From Tyto alba (taxonomy: Eukaryota > Chordata > Aves > Strigiformes > Tytonidae): 64,000 bases of DNA. The notes under the pieces were generated by a model, which saw only the letters and a list, made by a program, of their open reading frames with translations, was not told where the DNA came from and did no database searches. Positions 13,733 through 27,926 of this stretch are shown here, piece after piece. The DNA is taken from NCBI RefSeq assembly GCF_018691265.1, contig NW_024881321.1, forward strand, positions 17,642,698-17,706,697, read 5' to 3'. The translations under genes and the position numbers were made by a program. Position 1 is the stretch's first letter; each line of letters begins with the position of its first letter.

Positions 13733-13753
13733 TTTTTTTTTTTTTTTTTTTTT
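13733..13753 (+). repeat. Pure (T)21 tract
   Basis: Uninterrupted T run. Confidence 0.98.
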
Positions 13754-15980
13754 CCCTTCTGTAGTGAATTTATCATAGGGAAAACAATCCTAACCTGCAT
13801 TTTGTTGTCTATCAAAAAAACTATTCATTGTCTTCCAAAAAAATAACACTTGGTAGTATTGTCTAGCTGAGAGGGTATCAAGGTAGGACACAAGAGAGAC
13901 CTCTTCTAATTTTCTCCTTTGTGCCTGCAAAACAAGTCATATCAACTCTTCATTCCCTAGTTTCCCCAGTAGCCTAATTGGTAAAGTGTTTGAAAATGCA
14001 TTGATGAAATACCTCCATTTTGTCTTTATTGTGAGAATCCATTGAAGACAACCTGGTTGGACAAATGTCGTCTGTGGAAAAATTTGCCTGTCATACACTT
14101 AAAGAAAAAAGATCACTTTTGACAGCAAATAAAAAAGAGTACAGTCTATCTTTCAAATCTCAGGCTGAGATTGTAATTTTGGCAGCTGGGAAACCCAAAC
14201 AAATGCATTTGCCTTGAAAACTAATGAGACAAAACCATGGATTGCTCTAGTGTTATTCATACTATAGCTTCTCACAGTAAAAGCGTATTTTGGGCCATAG
14301 GACACAATGAATTATACCTACCTCATGTTATAATAGGCAGGAAACCCCCAAATATTATATGAATACACAGAATAGTACAAGGTGCTATCACACACTTAGT
14401 TCAGGAAGCTAAAAAAAGTACTGTTGTTCTCCGTTGTGTCCCTTGTTTCGTCTATATTTATCATCAGCCCTGGTTTCCCGCTTCTACGAAGGTGAGTGAA
14501 AACACATTTCTAGCTGGACCTTAGGCAATAAAGACTTTAAGAAAACCTCTGCACTTTCACCCCACAGACTCCATCCACCTTACACAGGTGCTCAACCTTA
14601 GGCCGCTCCTTCCTCGCACAAACAGCCCCTTAAGGGGTCGTTCCTGCCTCCCTCCATGGAGCATTGAGGTGCAAACCTGTGCCTGGCCAGGTCAGAGCTG
14701 GTGCAGGACCAGGACCCAGCCTCCCCAAGCAGCCAGGCTGGGCTTCTGCTGGAGAGTGTGCGGCTCCCAGCAGAGATGCACACTCCATCGCCTGAAGGGT
14801 CCTGCTGGTGGGAGGAAGAGCCTCAAGCAGTCATTATAGGGGGATCTTCCCAGTTCTCTCTTTTCCAGGAGAAATATCTCTGTCCCCTTATACCTATTGC
14901 TCCTAAAAGATCCACGCCCAATGAGCTGAAACTCTTGACCACCATCCCCACCTCCCCATGGCACATATTTACTCATGGTTCTCCAAGAAATCTCCTCAGC
15001 TCCCTACCCACATCCATCAAAAGATTATACCCTCTACCTATTCCCACGGTAGTGCTGTTCCTGTGTCCTGAACTAGAAGTGCTCAGCAGAGACACTGTTA
15101 ATGCTGAGCAGTGGGATGTGCTGGCAGACGCAAGATTTTGATATAGCTGAAGCTGTGGGAGCTCTTGTCACCTCATTTGAGCCTTAACGATGGTTTCAAT
15201 AATCAAGTTAAAGCTCTGGTGCCCCTATGAGCTCAGTGTTTCTCCAGCAGTTGAGCTGGTTGCAGTTTCACAGGCTGTGCACTCCAGCATCGCTGGGGCA
15301 CTCACCCTGTCACCCTCCATCCTCCTCTTCATGCCCCGAATCCCTAATTCACACAGCCGTGCTGGCTTCCCTGAGCTCAACACAAACATGTATGTAGCCA
15401 AACAAAGAATCAGATAGGGGAACAGACCAAATTAAAAATGTGAATTTGGGATACAGCTGAGATGACTCAGGCAGCTGCTTCATGGCTAGTCCTGACTCTC
15501 CCCATCCAGGGTACACAGTACATTCTCCTCTGCTGGGCTGACATGCTTCTAGGTAAAGGGACCTAAACCAGCAGGAAAATATTCCTCATGTTGTTTTAGT
15601 AGTTACTTTGCTGCTAGATGATCTCCCTGAACAGGCACACCAGAAGATCAGTAAAGCTTTCTGTGCTGGTCCAAGGGAGCAGTGGGATGGGAAGAAGAGC
15701 AAGATCTCTCCTTGCAGCAGCAGCTGGTGGTGCAGTTCATCAACACGCCAATAATTGCTCCCCACACCCAGCCACCACACATGCTCCTTAACCTTACCCT
15801 GGAGCATCCTCCTCCTCATCTGCGCTGCATGGGCCCAGCAGAAAGGTGAGGATGGGAGAGAGGGACTGCTTCTCCCAGGGGATCTGTTAGTTACACCAGC
15901 AGATGTGTTTGTGAAATGATGGACTCAGAAATCTTTGTGCAGCACTACTGAGTATGTCTAATCGAGAATTTTTCTCTGGT

Positions 15981-15999
15981 TTGTTTTTTTTTGTTTGTT

Positions 16000-16034
<35 letters not shown>

Positions 16035-16058
16035 GTTGTTGTTGTTGTTTTTTTTTCT
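15981..16058. repeat. T/G-rich low-complexity tract
   Basis: Irregular (TTTTG)n and (TTG)n units over about 78 bp. Confidence 0.95.
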
Positions 16059-19000
16059 TGGAAAGTGTTAGATTGTTGAGTAACAGACTGTTCTCTCTGA
16101 TCTGAAATTATTAATTTTAAATTATTAATATGTGCTGGTTTGAACTTATCTTTTATAGGAGTTATAGGTGCTTTTTGGAGATCAAACTAACTGTTAATTA
16201 AAATAGCTCATTTATAGCAAAAAAGTCTAAAAATCTAGAACAAAAATTTCCAAACGGCCCAGTCCAATTTTTTTCTTTCAAGTTGATCCTTCTCTGCCCC
16301 TAGTTTTCATAATTTCATCCTGACTAAGACTAGGAAAAGCCTCACAGATTCTCTTTCAAATATGAAAATCACTTTGTATGCACCTCTGGTTCCGAAGCAA
16401 CATTAGCAATAACTAGTATCTCCTTGTACTACAACTCCCTGTGCCAGGGTGGGCCTCGCTGCCAGTGAAGGGAGCAGAAGGAGCATGAGCTACAGTTTGA
16501 ATGCACCAGAGGCCCTGCAAAGTTGCCTACAACCTTCACTACATCTTGTAGAATACAAGTATTTGGAGACCTGAATCCCCTGATAATTTTTTTAGCAGAA
16601 GCCACGCCCCACTGGGAGAATTATGGAAAGGATAATCTGTGAGCAAGAATCTAAAGAAATGTATTTATCCCTTGTTTAAAAAAGATGAAGTGCTGCAGGG
16701 AAGCATTGGTCTCTAGTGGGCATTTCCTAACTGCAGCAAGTTTTCTTTGTAGTTAGGTAGTTGGCAATAGATCATCTACTGCTGTAATAACATGACTCTG
16801 AAGTACAATCCCTGATGATGGCTTGGAGTTCACAGAAGAAAATCATTGCTTAGTTATTATTGCACTCTCCATATGTCTTAAACACGGATGAGAACTACCT
16901 TCACAGGTATGGCAAGACAGCAATGCTTGCTATTCCTTGTGTTCATGGGGATGGGGCCATTTATATAAAATCTGATCACTATCAAATGTTGACAGAGAAT
17001 TATTTCCATATAGTTGGGGCTCGTTGTTTAAGAAATCACTGGGATATTTTAAACCATATTTGGAGTTCCTGCTGCTTAAAATTAGACTGGAAATTCATTG
17101 GAAAAATACTTAGCTACTATGACAGACCAGATGAAGTAAGAGATATTTTTTTTTATCTCTGATGTAAATTATTTTACAATTCCTTACATAGGCATCACCT
17201 TCAAGGTGGTGGAGTGAAGGAAAATGTTTCTTTTTGCAGTAGCTGAAGACTGGGAAGTTGAGGCAAATAAGAGATTTTCCCAAGTCCCTGTCAGGGGCAC
17301 AGATACGCACAATGGAAGAAAGCTTAATGCATTATTATATAAAGGAGCAAAAGGTTATAAATACTGGATAATCAGGTTTTTCACTTTTATGGCTCTATAC
17401 ATCTATCCATTCTTTGGACACAAGACTGCATTATTTAAAGACAAGCACTGGACAAAATCATAAAGCTACAAGTGCTTTTCAATTGTCTCACATTCCCTGG
17501 CTGATATTAAAAACAAAACAAAAGAATAAAACCCAAACAAGAGACAGATAAAAGAGCTTGCTAAACATGAAGTGTAGCCTTAAATTGCCCACCAAACACT
17601 GCATTAAGACTGGAATGTCATAGTAATTTTTTGTTTGTTTAATAGAAAAAACATGTTTGATAGGCTAGACCTGTGTTAGAGAGTGCTGATAAACATTAAT
17701 AGCCTAAGTCATGCAGTCATGTGGGTGGACATTTCTCCCGATCAGACCCAGAACTGCTTTAACACACTATTCAGAAAGAAACTACAGAAAGGGAGGCACA
17801 CGTGGCTGAAACGCTTCTGGCCAGCCTTCAGGTTTTATCCACTGAATATCAGCATCAGTACAGCTCACTGTCAGCACTTGATGTGCTGCATTTGCAGACA
17901 GAGAAGAGAATCAGGAATCCAGTCACATCTTGAACCACAAGAAAGTTGATGCTAGCCTATGGGAAATTAATTTTCAGACTCAGAAGGGTGAACGCCTCTG
18001 CTGATTGTTAACATCCTGCTTACAAATTAAAGCACACCTTTGCTTGCTTCTTCCCAGAGAGTTCTGAGTAAGTAAAAATGAAGATTTGTGAGTGGGTAAA
18101 AATTCCTCATTTCATTCATTCCTTTTCCTGAACACTGTTGGTCAGAAAATACAGCTGCAGTATTTTGAAAACCCAAATAAAATAGTGTTTCAAACTCAGT
18201 AAAATTAATTCATTTTGTCCTTCTTGGTAATGCAAAGTATTGGAAAGTAAGTTGGAACAGCAAACCCTGCAAGGCACAAGATAAATATTCACTAGGTAGC
18301 AGGAAGAGATATTATCTAAATAAGAAGATATACACACTCCTTCACCCACTCTGAGTATCTCCTGGTGTTTTAGCTCTTCATGAGATAGACCTTCTCATCT
18401 GTTTTCACTGCTTAGTGCAACAAGTTAGTGAAAAGGAGACTCTCCCCTTTGGTTGTAGCTGGATCTTGTGTCCTCACTGAGCTGCCACTGCCCTCTTTCC
18501 CTTCCCTTGTTGCCTATGGTGCAAGCAGTGTATGAAACAGCCACAGTCAAATGTCCACTAAAATCTCTTCACTTAGGATAACCTGGCAACTGCATAAAAG
18601 TAGGACATACAGATGGAAACAGCTGCTACAGCCACATTCATAGAAAATAGGTCATAGACATTCAGGATAGGATTCACTGGCCATCTCAGTTTGCCCAGGT
18701 CCCATGAGGTCATTTTACAGATAGCAGAGAGCACAGGCATTACATCTAATCTAGCTAGACAGCTGCATTAAAGTGAGATGACTCGTCCTCTGAGGATTCC
18801 TACTCCTTTTTGCTAAAGGAGCTTTGGAGGGACTAGCTCAGGATTTTGGCACTGTGTTAGATGCCCAGCTTAGGGCAGATGAATCCATAAGAGTTCATAG
18901 AAAGTCTTCTTCAAGTTCCCCCCCAGATCACAGGATATCTTTAGTGTCTGATACTAAGCTGTAAGTCTACAGTAAAAGACTGAAACCACAGTTATAATAA

Positions 19001-22000
19001 GCCATAGACAAAAGCAGGAGAGCTCAAGAACATCAGAAGTCATCTAGATCCCTACAATAAAAGGGCACATGTTAAAAAGAAGTTCTTAAAAATTTGTCCA
19101 AGCTCCCATATTATGGTCAAAAATACCCTTCAGCAGTCCCTGCCAGTGTCACCTGGAGGATAACTCTTTTGGTGCCCAAGTGGGGAACAGTTTCACCTGT
19201 GGTAAGACACACTGCAGGCATTCAGCAGACAATAATCTGAAAGCCTTTAGTATCAACACACACCTCCAGATGTACATCCTCTCTGTCTGAAGGGTCTGGA
19301 CTGGTTTATGGCCGATGCTGGTGCTCCAGTGAGGGGAGAGAAATGGGCCAAGTCAAAACAGAAGAGCTGCTCAGCTGAGAGTGGCTACGAGGGCTTCATG
19401 ATGTGGCTCTACTCTTCCAGGTGCCTGTAAACATTAAAAGTATTTTATATTTCAACTCATTTCAATGTATTTCAATAGTGGTATGGTCTTCCAGTCTTTA
19501 TCTACATTTTATAACATATAAAGACAGTTTGCTCTGGTTTAGGAGGAAATGTGCAACCCACCAGCAAGAGCCATATAGAAATGCAAGTCTGAACAGTATT
19601 CAGCAAGCTGACTGGACTTACTTCAGGTGACTGAAATAAAGACATACTGGTCATTCTCTGCACTGTTTCTGCCTTGGCCAGTTGTTCCTTAGGGAAAGGA
19701 CCAGGGTTTGCAAGGCAGAGCATCACACACCCTATGCTTGCTTTCCTGAGACCTTGCCACTGCAACAGACCTATTCATCATGAGTAGCTGCACTTTGCAG
19801 CATAGGCATGTCTACTACAAGGATTAAGCCTAAATATGAGAGGAGTACAGATGCCCTGTCTCAGGGATGTTCCCTCACTCCTGTTGGTAGTGAACTGTTG
19901 TTATAAAGAAGGACAGTCTGTCTTTCTGAAAAGAGGATGTTTTGCCTTTGAACTACACTGTTTGTGCCTGTGTGTACACAAGACATTTCCAGACAAATTT
20001 CCTCCAGTTTTCCATCCTTAGGGTTTCAGGAGATGCAGAAGCCTAACCTGCTGTCATGTCCTGCTCTCTCTCTGTCTCTTCTGCCACTTCAGTGACACAA
20101 GTAATACACTAGGCTACACACCTCATGCACTCGCCATGTCACTTTTCACCAGTTCAAACTCTGCCATGGGCCATTCCTACCATGGGCCGGATATTTAACA
20201 GTGCTCAGTAGTGATAATGAGTCCTGAAAAGCTACCCCGTAAGAAATTGCAAGTTTGTCTCCGCAAGTAGAGCACTGTTTCATTGCTTACGACAAAGGAT
20301 TCTCTAAAGCTGGACATATAATAGGTTCTCAATTTCTCCTTCTTCTTAAATTTTTTATATATCCTGTGTAGCTTGTGGTATTAAAACAATTATGATACAA
20401 GGAAAAATTTTTGGTTTGGTTTGTTTTAATGGGAAGTGTCTCAGAATACTGAGTGACTCAGCTAGTGTGGCTTTTGAGAATGTACTGCCACAGCAAGACA
20501 CTTGGAGATATGGGGATTTCTTCATTTCCTTCCCCTCCCACCCACTTTCTCATTGTTTGTAATTTCTCTGGCACAGGAGTTGAAAATCAAAATCTTACTG
20601 CTGGAGGGAATATATTGTACATCTGTTTCCAAGTTCAGAAATTATTGAGATCATATTGTTTGTGGATCAACAGAGTCATTCCCATGTTCTCGCAAAGACT
20701 AATGCCAGTTCTGTCTTGTTCCTGTTGTACACAGTGATATTGCTGTTTATATTTCCCTTATTACTTTTGAAAATTATTGCACTTCATCTTGATCATCAAA
20801 CTGGTGCAACACACAACACCATGTAGCTGCTTAATTATGAGAGTGCTCAGTTTATCAAAACAGTACCTTTCATGTGCAAGTCTCTAGCAAGGCAATGACT
20901 CCCGTGCAGTTGTCTTGTGAGATGCACCCCTGCATGACTTTTGAGCTACCTGAACCATAGTGTCCCAACATTCACATCACAGCGTGCAACAGAATGCCAC
21001 CATGAAATTCAGTGAGAAAATAAGAAAATGCTACTATTATGTCATGCTGACACTGTCTACTGTAAAATTTGTAGCAGCCACATATCCCCAACAAAGCACA
21101 GAACTTACCCTCTCAAAACCAGCCTCATTGTGGAGACCAGAACTGAGGAAGGAGCCCTTGAGTGCAATTCCAACCATTTCACAGCCACAATTGTTTGTCT
21201 GTAGTTTTGTTGCTCTCAGTGTCACACCTGTGCAATGACAGTTGAAGAGAGGGAAAAATTTCCCCTTCATCAAGCTCAAGAGGAATTAATTCTCCAGTGC
21301 AATGACACAGCACTCTGAGTCCAGACCAAAGTGGTGGGCTGGCTTCCATATCAAAAATCACCCCAGATGGCACTCCTGGTAGTTTCAGCACACAGCTATT
21401 GATTGAATACTCCCCTTTAGTCCAAAAGTTGGCTCAATGGATATAGCAGGACAGTGCATAAAGCTAAGACTGCCAGATTCTGTTCTGTAGGTACTGTGAG
21501 GAGAGACTGAACCATTCTGTCCAATTGGCTCTCCACATCTTTCAACATTATCTGGTCAAAATATAAGGAAACACCTATGTGATTTCTGTGTTTTGATTGT
21601 CCTACATCTTTTGTAGATTGATGGATTACCTGTCAGCTAGAACTGTCTCCTTTGATTTCGGTATTAGATAAGTCTATTCTGTAGGACAAGGAATGTTATG
21701 CTTCTTAAACTATGCTTCTGTAAAGGAGGCCTAAATGATTTGCTTCTTTGGCTCATTAGCTTGTCCTTGCTGTTGAGAAAGGACACTACTGCTTATGAGT
21801 TAAAAGTCCACTTCAGCTGATGAAAAATGCCAAAAAGATTAGCACAGTTTCATCTCTATTTTGTCCACACTCCCTATTAAATTTCCTTGCAGATTAAGAA
21901 TTATGTAAAACGCTTAAATCACTACAGAACTGTTTTGTGTGTGCTGGCCTGTAGGTAGTAAGATATAATACTCTAAGTGAGAGATGGGCAGAACGAAGAG

Positions 22001-23283
22001 CTAGAATACGGCAAAGATAGGCAGGATAATGACATAGTGATGAGCAAAGCTCAAGAATCTCTGGACAAATTTGGGAAGTAAGTTACAGGGAGGGAAAAAG
22101 TCATGATGAATATGTCATTTTCCTACAGACAAGTGTCTAAGGACCAGATTAAGGACATTTCCCAAAACACTAATGAATTTATTTTGGTGAATTATGGCGT
22201 AAGATAGTCAGCTTTCCCAGAACTGTTACCTGCTTTTCCATGTGCAGTGACAGATAGCACATTAATACATGAAAGTAACTCCTCATATGAAGTGAGTTCC
22301 AGTGTTCAGCAGATTTTAGCTGTGGACCTCCCCTTCTTCTCAAATTGGGCCCTTTCCCATTCTGACAAGTTATATCAGGATGGTGCCTGCCAAGGACTCA
22401 CATTTTACCTTTAAATCCCCTTAATTTTATATGTTACCCAGAATTCCTTGCTTTCTAATAGCTGCAACATATTTTTTTTAAAGTCATTAGAGAAGCTGTG
22501 TATTCATTGATACACACTCTCTTGATAGAGTTTTCCCTTCAGTAGGGACATAACATTTAATAACCTAAATTCTGTTCAGTTGTGTCAATAAAAATATGTC
22601 ACTCTCAAAATACATAGTTTCCCGCTCTTAATGTTCAGCTGAATCTGTTTGTAGTCACTTCTGGGTTTGCACTGTTTAACGGTAGCTTTAGTGTCCTTAG
22701 TTTTAGGAAATTAGCATATTATATGGATTATCTTCCTTTTTCTTGGCCTTTGCATAGAATCCTTTCCTATTAAATAGAGAAAATCAGGATTCAGTACTAA
22801 CCTCATTACTTACACCATGAAAGCAGATTGGAAATATGATTGCTGATTCCTTTCATTCCTATAAACAAGAAAATCTGTCCAGTTGTTAGAATGGATTTAT
22901 AGTGATTCATAATGGACTAATCGTTCACACAATCCTACCAATTAACAATATTACACCAGGGATTAATTTGTCTTGTGACATTTAGGACACATGTTGCACT
23001 TACTAAGGGTATATGTGGGTACCCATTGCAGTAACCTGACAAGCATATCTGTGATTAGCTCAGTCTTTCAGTGAAAATCTACCAGTATCCATAATCACCT
23101 CTGTAGAAAACAATCATTAAAAAATATACTCTGAGCAGTTGCTGCTGTCAGTGTTTTGCATGTAGCTGCACTAGTGTTTTATATCATAAAATGTCCTTAC
23201 CCATGAAATATTGCCATTTGCAAATACTTTTATTAATCAAAGCAGAATGCGTTGAGTGTTTCTACAAGACTGCACCCTTTAAA

Positions 23284-23415
23284 GCCCTGATCCTGCAAAT
23301 GCTTGACTTTGATGACACTTGAATGTGGCTATTACTCACGTTTCTAAGGCTAAGCATATTCATGTCCACTGGATCACTCCTTAGCTCCTAAGCATCTTGA
23401 AGCAGGAACATTGCC
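23284..23415. mobile_element. Probable fossil palindromic DNA transposon (MITE-like)
   Basis: The left end reads CCCTGATCCTGCAAATGCTT. The right end (23390-23415) is an imperfect reverse complement of it, reading AAGCATCTTGAAGCAGGAAC. The interior has TTACTCACG and CTAAGCATATTCATG words. This resembles the GATCCTGCAAA...TTTGCAGGATC palindromic elements common in turtle, crocodile and bird genomes. Assignment is from memory and the copy is heavily eroded. Confidence 0.45.
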
Positions 23416-24322
23416 TAGAGATGAGTATACCTCTGGGAATAAATTTTCATTGAGGTGCTTCCATGCACAGTGTATAAAGAATCAATTTATTTTCTTTTAA
23501 TGAAAATAAATCCATCCTGTGTCCTCAGTGAGATTACTTTATCACCAGTACATCACAGTTAAATGAGTCACAAGTCAGATAAGGTGAGTCCTGCCTCCTC
23601 AGGCCTCACCTCCATGTCCCATTCTGGTTTCCACCCACAGAAAATACAGACTTTAACAGCACCTCGTCAGGATTTACTTAGTGGTGGACATGATTACAAG
23701 TTCAAATCTATGTGTTTTATATATTTCAGGTAAATTCCATCCTATTTTTATAGGGTCATACTGGGATGGAGCTCAAACAGGGAGGTTTGAATTGAACTAC
23801 TGTGCCAGCAGATGACCCAGTGAGGGATCAGGGCTGTAAAAAACATTAGTCACATATCATTATTAAATATCATAGCAGAATAGCACACCTAGAGTTCATT
23901 TCTGCTAATTCAGCAGAACAGAAGAATAACTGCAGTTTATTATTCTTCACACGAGCATTTACCATTTCTGAGCAACAGTAAAACAGGAGAGGATTGGGAC
24001 TGCAGCACATGAGCTGCAGAGCAAGAAATACACAGGTTCAGGCAATCACAATGTTTTCACTCATACAAGGAATACTTGTATCTACCCAAGTACACTGTTG
24101 AAATCAGCAGCCAGGGTCTCAAAAATAAAGTTGCAGCACTGAGTTCTTTAAGAGAGAAAAAAAGCCAACAACAACAACAAAACTTCCAGCATGGCACTGC
24201 ACACACACACATGCACACACACTCCTGCCATGACAATCTTATTGCTAATGCCAGCTCTGCATCTGCCTCACGGCCGGAGAGTAGAGCCATAGGCTTCAAA
24301 GCACAACCCAGCCAAATTTTGA

Positions 24323-24331
24323 ACACACACA

Positions 24332-24362
<31 letters not shown>
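24323..24362. repeat. Compound (CA)n(GA)n microsatellite
   Basis: About 13 CA units run straight into about 6 AG units. Shorter CA runs lie nearby at 24,201-24,231, and an (AAC)n run at about 24,167-24,182. Confidence 0.97.
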
Positions 24363-24363
<1 letters not shown>

Positions 24364-25004
24364 AATGTCAAAGATATGGCTCAGAAATAACCCTCTGAGC
24401 TCTTGGGGCACAGATAATTAATTTCAAGGCTCAATGCCATGAGAGTCACCCTGTCAGTGCTCCTATGGGGGGGATGCCCCATGCTCAGGAAGGCCTCATC
24501 CACCCCCCAAACCTCCTTGGCTTCTTTGTTGCTGGAAACGTCCTCTCTGCTGTCCACCCCACTCAAGAGCATCCTCCACTTCATCCTTCACCCCAGACAG
24601 TCCCCCCCCCGGCCGCAGCACTGCTCCCATCAGCAGATATCCATGGCAACCAGTCTCCAGCCCCAGGAGAAGGCAGCTGAGCTGGATTGAAAGTCTTCCT
24701 TCTGCTCCTGCATCCATCACGTGTGGTAAACGAGCAGGCAAGAGGTTTCCCTGGCTCCCTCGGATTAGGATGTGAATTTCTGACTCCCTTTGTTCACTTC
24801 TTTCAAGTCATCACCAGCACGCTTGCTGCGGACATCCTCACACTGCTGATGCTGATCACTTAACAAAGATACCATCCGCTGGCCGTCCTCTCGCACCCTA
24901 CCAAAATTAGCAGTCAGGAGGCGAGTCTCCACAAATTACTGACAAACACAGAGGCTCTGGCCATGCCAAAGCTTTTCCTGCGCCGCCCTCAGAAACCAGG
25001 CAGC

Positions 25005-25110
25005 CACGTAATAAATAGATTCTTACAACACAATTAAATTGGAGGATCAAATAATTGTAATCATTATAAAGCAGTTGTTGATGCCACAGATATTTAGACA
25101 GGATAACAGA
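25005..25110. promoter_or_regulatory. Candidate homeodomain-site cluster
   Basis: ACGTAATAAATAG, CACAATTAAATTGG and CAAATAATTGTAATCATTAT occur within about 60 bp, giving several TAATT/ATTA core words in a row next to GC-richer sequence. This is enhancer-like composition, with no direct evidence of function. Confidence 0.25.
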
Positions 25111-27882
25111 TTGCACATCGCTTCCTCTCTCCTTGCCAGCAGAGTCCCAGCAGCTGATTTGCACACCGTGGCCCCGTGGCACGGCAGCTGAGCCCTCGGT
25201 GGATTTGCAGCAAACATGTCGGCTGTGGACCATTCAGTCCACAGACATCAAGCACACAGAGATACAAGCCTTTGCACCAATTTCTGTTAATTTGCAGTAT
25301 CAGCAGCCCCAGAGCAAGCAGGGCTGCCAAAGAATTTTGAACTCTGTTCGGGGAGTATTTCCATCCTCCTTTGTGAGCTAATATTTTTGGATATCCAGCT
25401 AAATCTGAGTTTCAGTTTGGCTTTATATTCCTTGAATGAAACACTTGTTTCACTCCATGGAGCTCCTTGCCAGATCCCTAGAAGGAAGAAAGACACCAGA
25501 GTTCGATGGGAACATCGCACCAGCACATAGTCCTGCCTCATCGGGGCTGCAGCAGTTCAGAGGCTGATGTTAAACCTCCGTGCTGTGTCCAGGTTGCATC
25601 TGACTGCTGTATTCCCCTAAAGGAAGGCTGAGAGACAGACATCTTAGCTTATTTTTTTCCATAGAGAGACCAGTGTCAAATGCCTCTGGATCTACATTCC
25701 CAAGAATTTGCCTTTCCTTTGACCAGTTCACACAAAACCCTGTACAGCTTTGCAGTCTTACAAAGGTCTTTCAGGATTAGTCACTGAATACATAGGCTAT
25801 TAATTGGAATATACCTATGAAAAAACTCCTGTAAATTTAGGTTTTAAGATAAAAACCAACACATTCATAACTATTTCAAATATTAAAAGTTGGTTTTATC
25901 CCACCCAAATATGCAGAAAATTAAGAAGATCTACAATCTGAAGAACCTCTTTATATCCCCTCTTTAAAATCCAAATTCTGATCATTGTAGCAAATGAGTT
26001 CCTGCTGGCTGGGGTGGCTGAACGGTGTGGGTCGTGGATGTGCTTCAGGTGACTGATTGACATAACTGGATAAGATGGCACCGACATCTTCCTCGGCTCC
26101 GCCATGAAAATAGCAACTTATAGCAACATCAGAAACCTGTGTTTTCTCCAGACAGATGCAGTGGATGTGCCACATATGTAGCCTATTAATACAGAGAGAT
26201 GATATATACAGGATTTCTGCCTCATCCTTCTAAAAAGGTTATTAACTGTCTTTCTTACATCTAAGGGGAGAGATTGGCCAGAGCTGTCATATGTTCCTGT
26301 CAGATTTTTCATACTAGCACTGCAAATTAGGGCTTTGGGGAGTTAGCGAAAAATAAAGATAGGTGGTACAGAGCTGGGCAGAGGGAAATGTTGAATGCCG
26401 TATTTACATAGGTTTTAACAAAAACAGGATCGGAGTGAAATTCATCCCTGTTGCAGAGTGCTAGCTTGACTCCCATGAAACACCCCCTTAAACCCCAATG
26501 TCCCCACAGCTAAAGTAGAGCCTTCGTACAGAAAAAATACCTCCATTAAAGAAGAGCAGTATAGTTTGGATGTTCACAGCATTTCCAACTGACTCCAAAA
26601 AGATACAATGCAGTGTCAGCATACACTAATAGCATCCTCAAGTACACAAGACACAACTATCACTAGAACCTGGAAGGAGAGATAGAGATATCATAGCAAT
26701 TTTCTCCTACACAGGAACAGCCATTATTAGTCAGGAATACAAGGGCTGTAGAAGTGATGAATTTCTGCACTAGAAGTCCAGTTACAAGAATCCTTCAGTT
26801 TTGTGTGATTTGTCCACTGCATGTTCATATGTTCACAAAAACATCATCAGGCCTTATTCTTTCCTGTTGTTTATTTCCTTACGAAACTGCATATGTCACA
26901 TCTTGTCAAAAGTCTGGGCATCTCGGAGGCTGTCCCAATGGACAATTCCTGCATGAAAATAAGGGGGAGAAGGACCTTTGCCACAGCTGCCCCAGACTGT
27001 TCCCACACTAGAGTGAGGCACATGGTGCTTCAACCAAAAGCTTTCTATGAATCAAAATGCCTTACAATATTTCAAAACCGCCCCTCATTGAGCCTGATGA
27101 CTTTGCTTCAGCTCTGGTTTGGATCCCCGCTGCCCACACTGGTTCGCTGCTGGCTCCCGCCTGTGCTTGCAGTCTTAGCTCCAGTGCTCTGGAGCACCAG
27201 GATCAACCCATCTGAGTGCATCGATTGCCCTGATGAAGCCATAATAACTGCCTAGAGATGACTTCTGAATAGAAGAAATGCAGAAGAGATGAAATAATCA
27301 ATTCTGGTAAGAGTAGGATTCACATCATGAGTTGTCTGAAATTTTACAAGCCTTAAAAAAGAGCACAAGTATTTTGAGAAACTGGCTAAAAACACAGAGC
27401 AAATAGTAAAAATCATTAACTGCCCACATTTAGAAGTTCTAAGTACTGAACTACCACAGGAGAGTTTATTTCCAACCTAACCCAAGCTTCTGTTTCTTCT
27501 TTGTTTAGATGGTTCAGGGCAGCTGGAGGCACAGACTTGTCATTTTATTCATCTGTAAAGTACCATGTACAACTCTTGCCCCACATATACAGTAGAATAC
27601 TGATAGTTATAATAGCAGCAACAGAAAGCTCTTGTGAAATTTTGCTCTTTGGAGACTTCAAGACCCATCCTTACCCTGTTAAAAAGAAAGAAGCCCAAAA
27701 GCATCAGATTAAACTACAAATAAGTACTAAAAATTATTCTAGGCTTTGAATGTTTCTCAAAGATTTACTGTGCATCAATGGAAGTCTTTGCTCACTGGGA
27801 GAAAGATAACAATGCTTGTTTATGTAACTAGAAATTTGACTTTAACAACAATTTTCCTCCTATTGTTTTTGAATATATTCAT

Positions 27883-27926
27883 GTTTTGTTTTTTGTTTTT
27901 GTTTTTTTTTTTTTTTTTTAAAAAAA
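27883..27926 (+). repeat. T-rich then A-rich tract
   Basis: TTTTGTT units lead to an (T)18 run and then (A)7. Confidence 0.95.

Larger units (their letters stand above)
12853..23283. other. Gene-free desert, third part
   Basis: No exon or RNA gene recognised. Sequence at 14,540-15,420 is somewhat more GC-rich and carries a 146-codon frame (14701-15141) with no familiar motif. Low-complexity tracts lie at 13,733 and 15,981. Confidence 0.6.

Noticed and set aside
14701..15141. 146-codon plus-strand frame in GC-richer sequence
   Set aside because: No domain or splice context recognised, and its composition follows the local base content.
16860..17162. 100-codon plus-strand frame with varied composition
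   Set aside because: Reads like a protein at first glance but matches no family I know and has no support from neighbours.
18640..18730. CR1-like reverse 3' end (CATAGAAAATAGGTCATAGACATTCAGG)
   Set aside because: Only loosely similar to the reverse CR1 terminus and no further CR1 words follow.
24065..24390. Open frames of 104 codons on both strands
   Set aside because: They are produced by the CA/GA microsatellite, which is open in several frames.
26821..27255. 144-codon plus-strand frame
   Set aside because: No recognisable motif and no flanking exon signals that connect to other frames.
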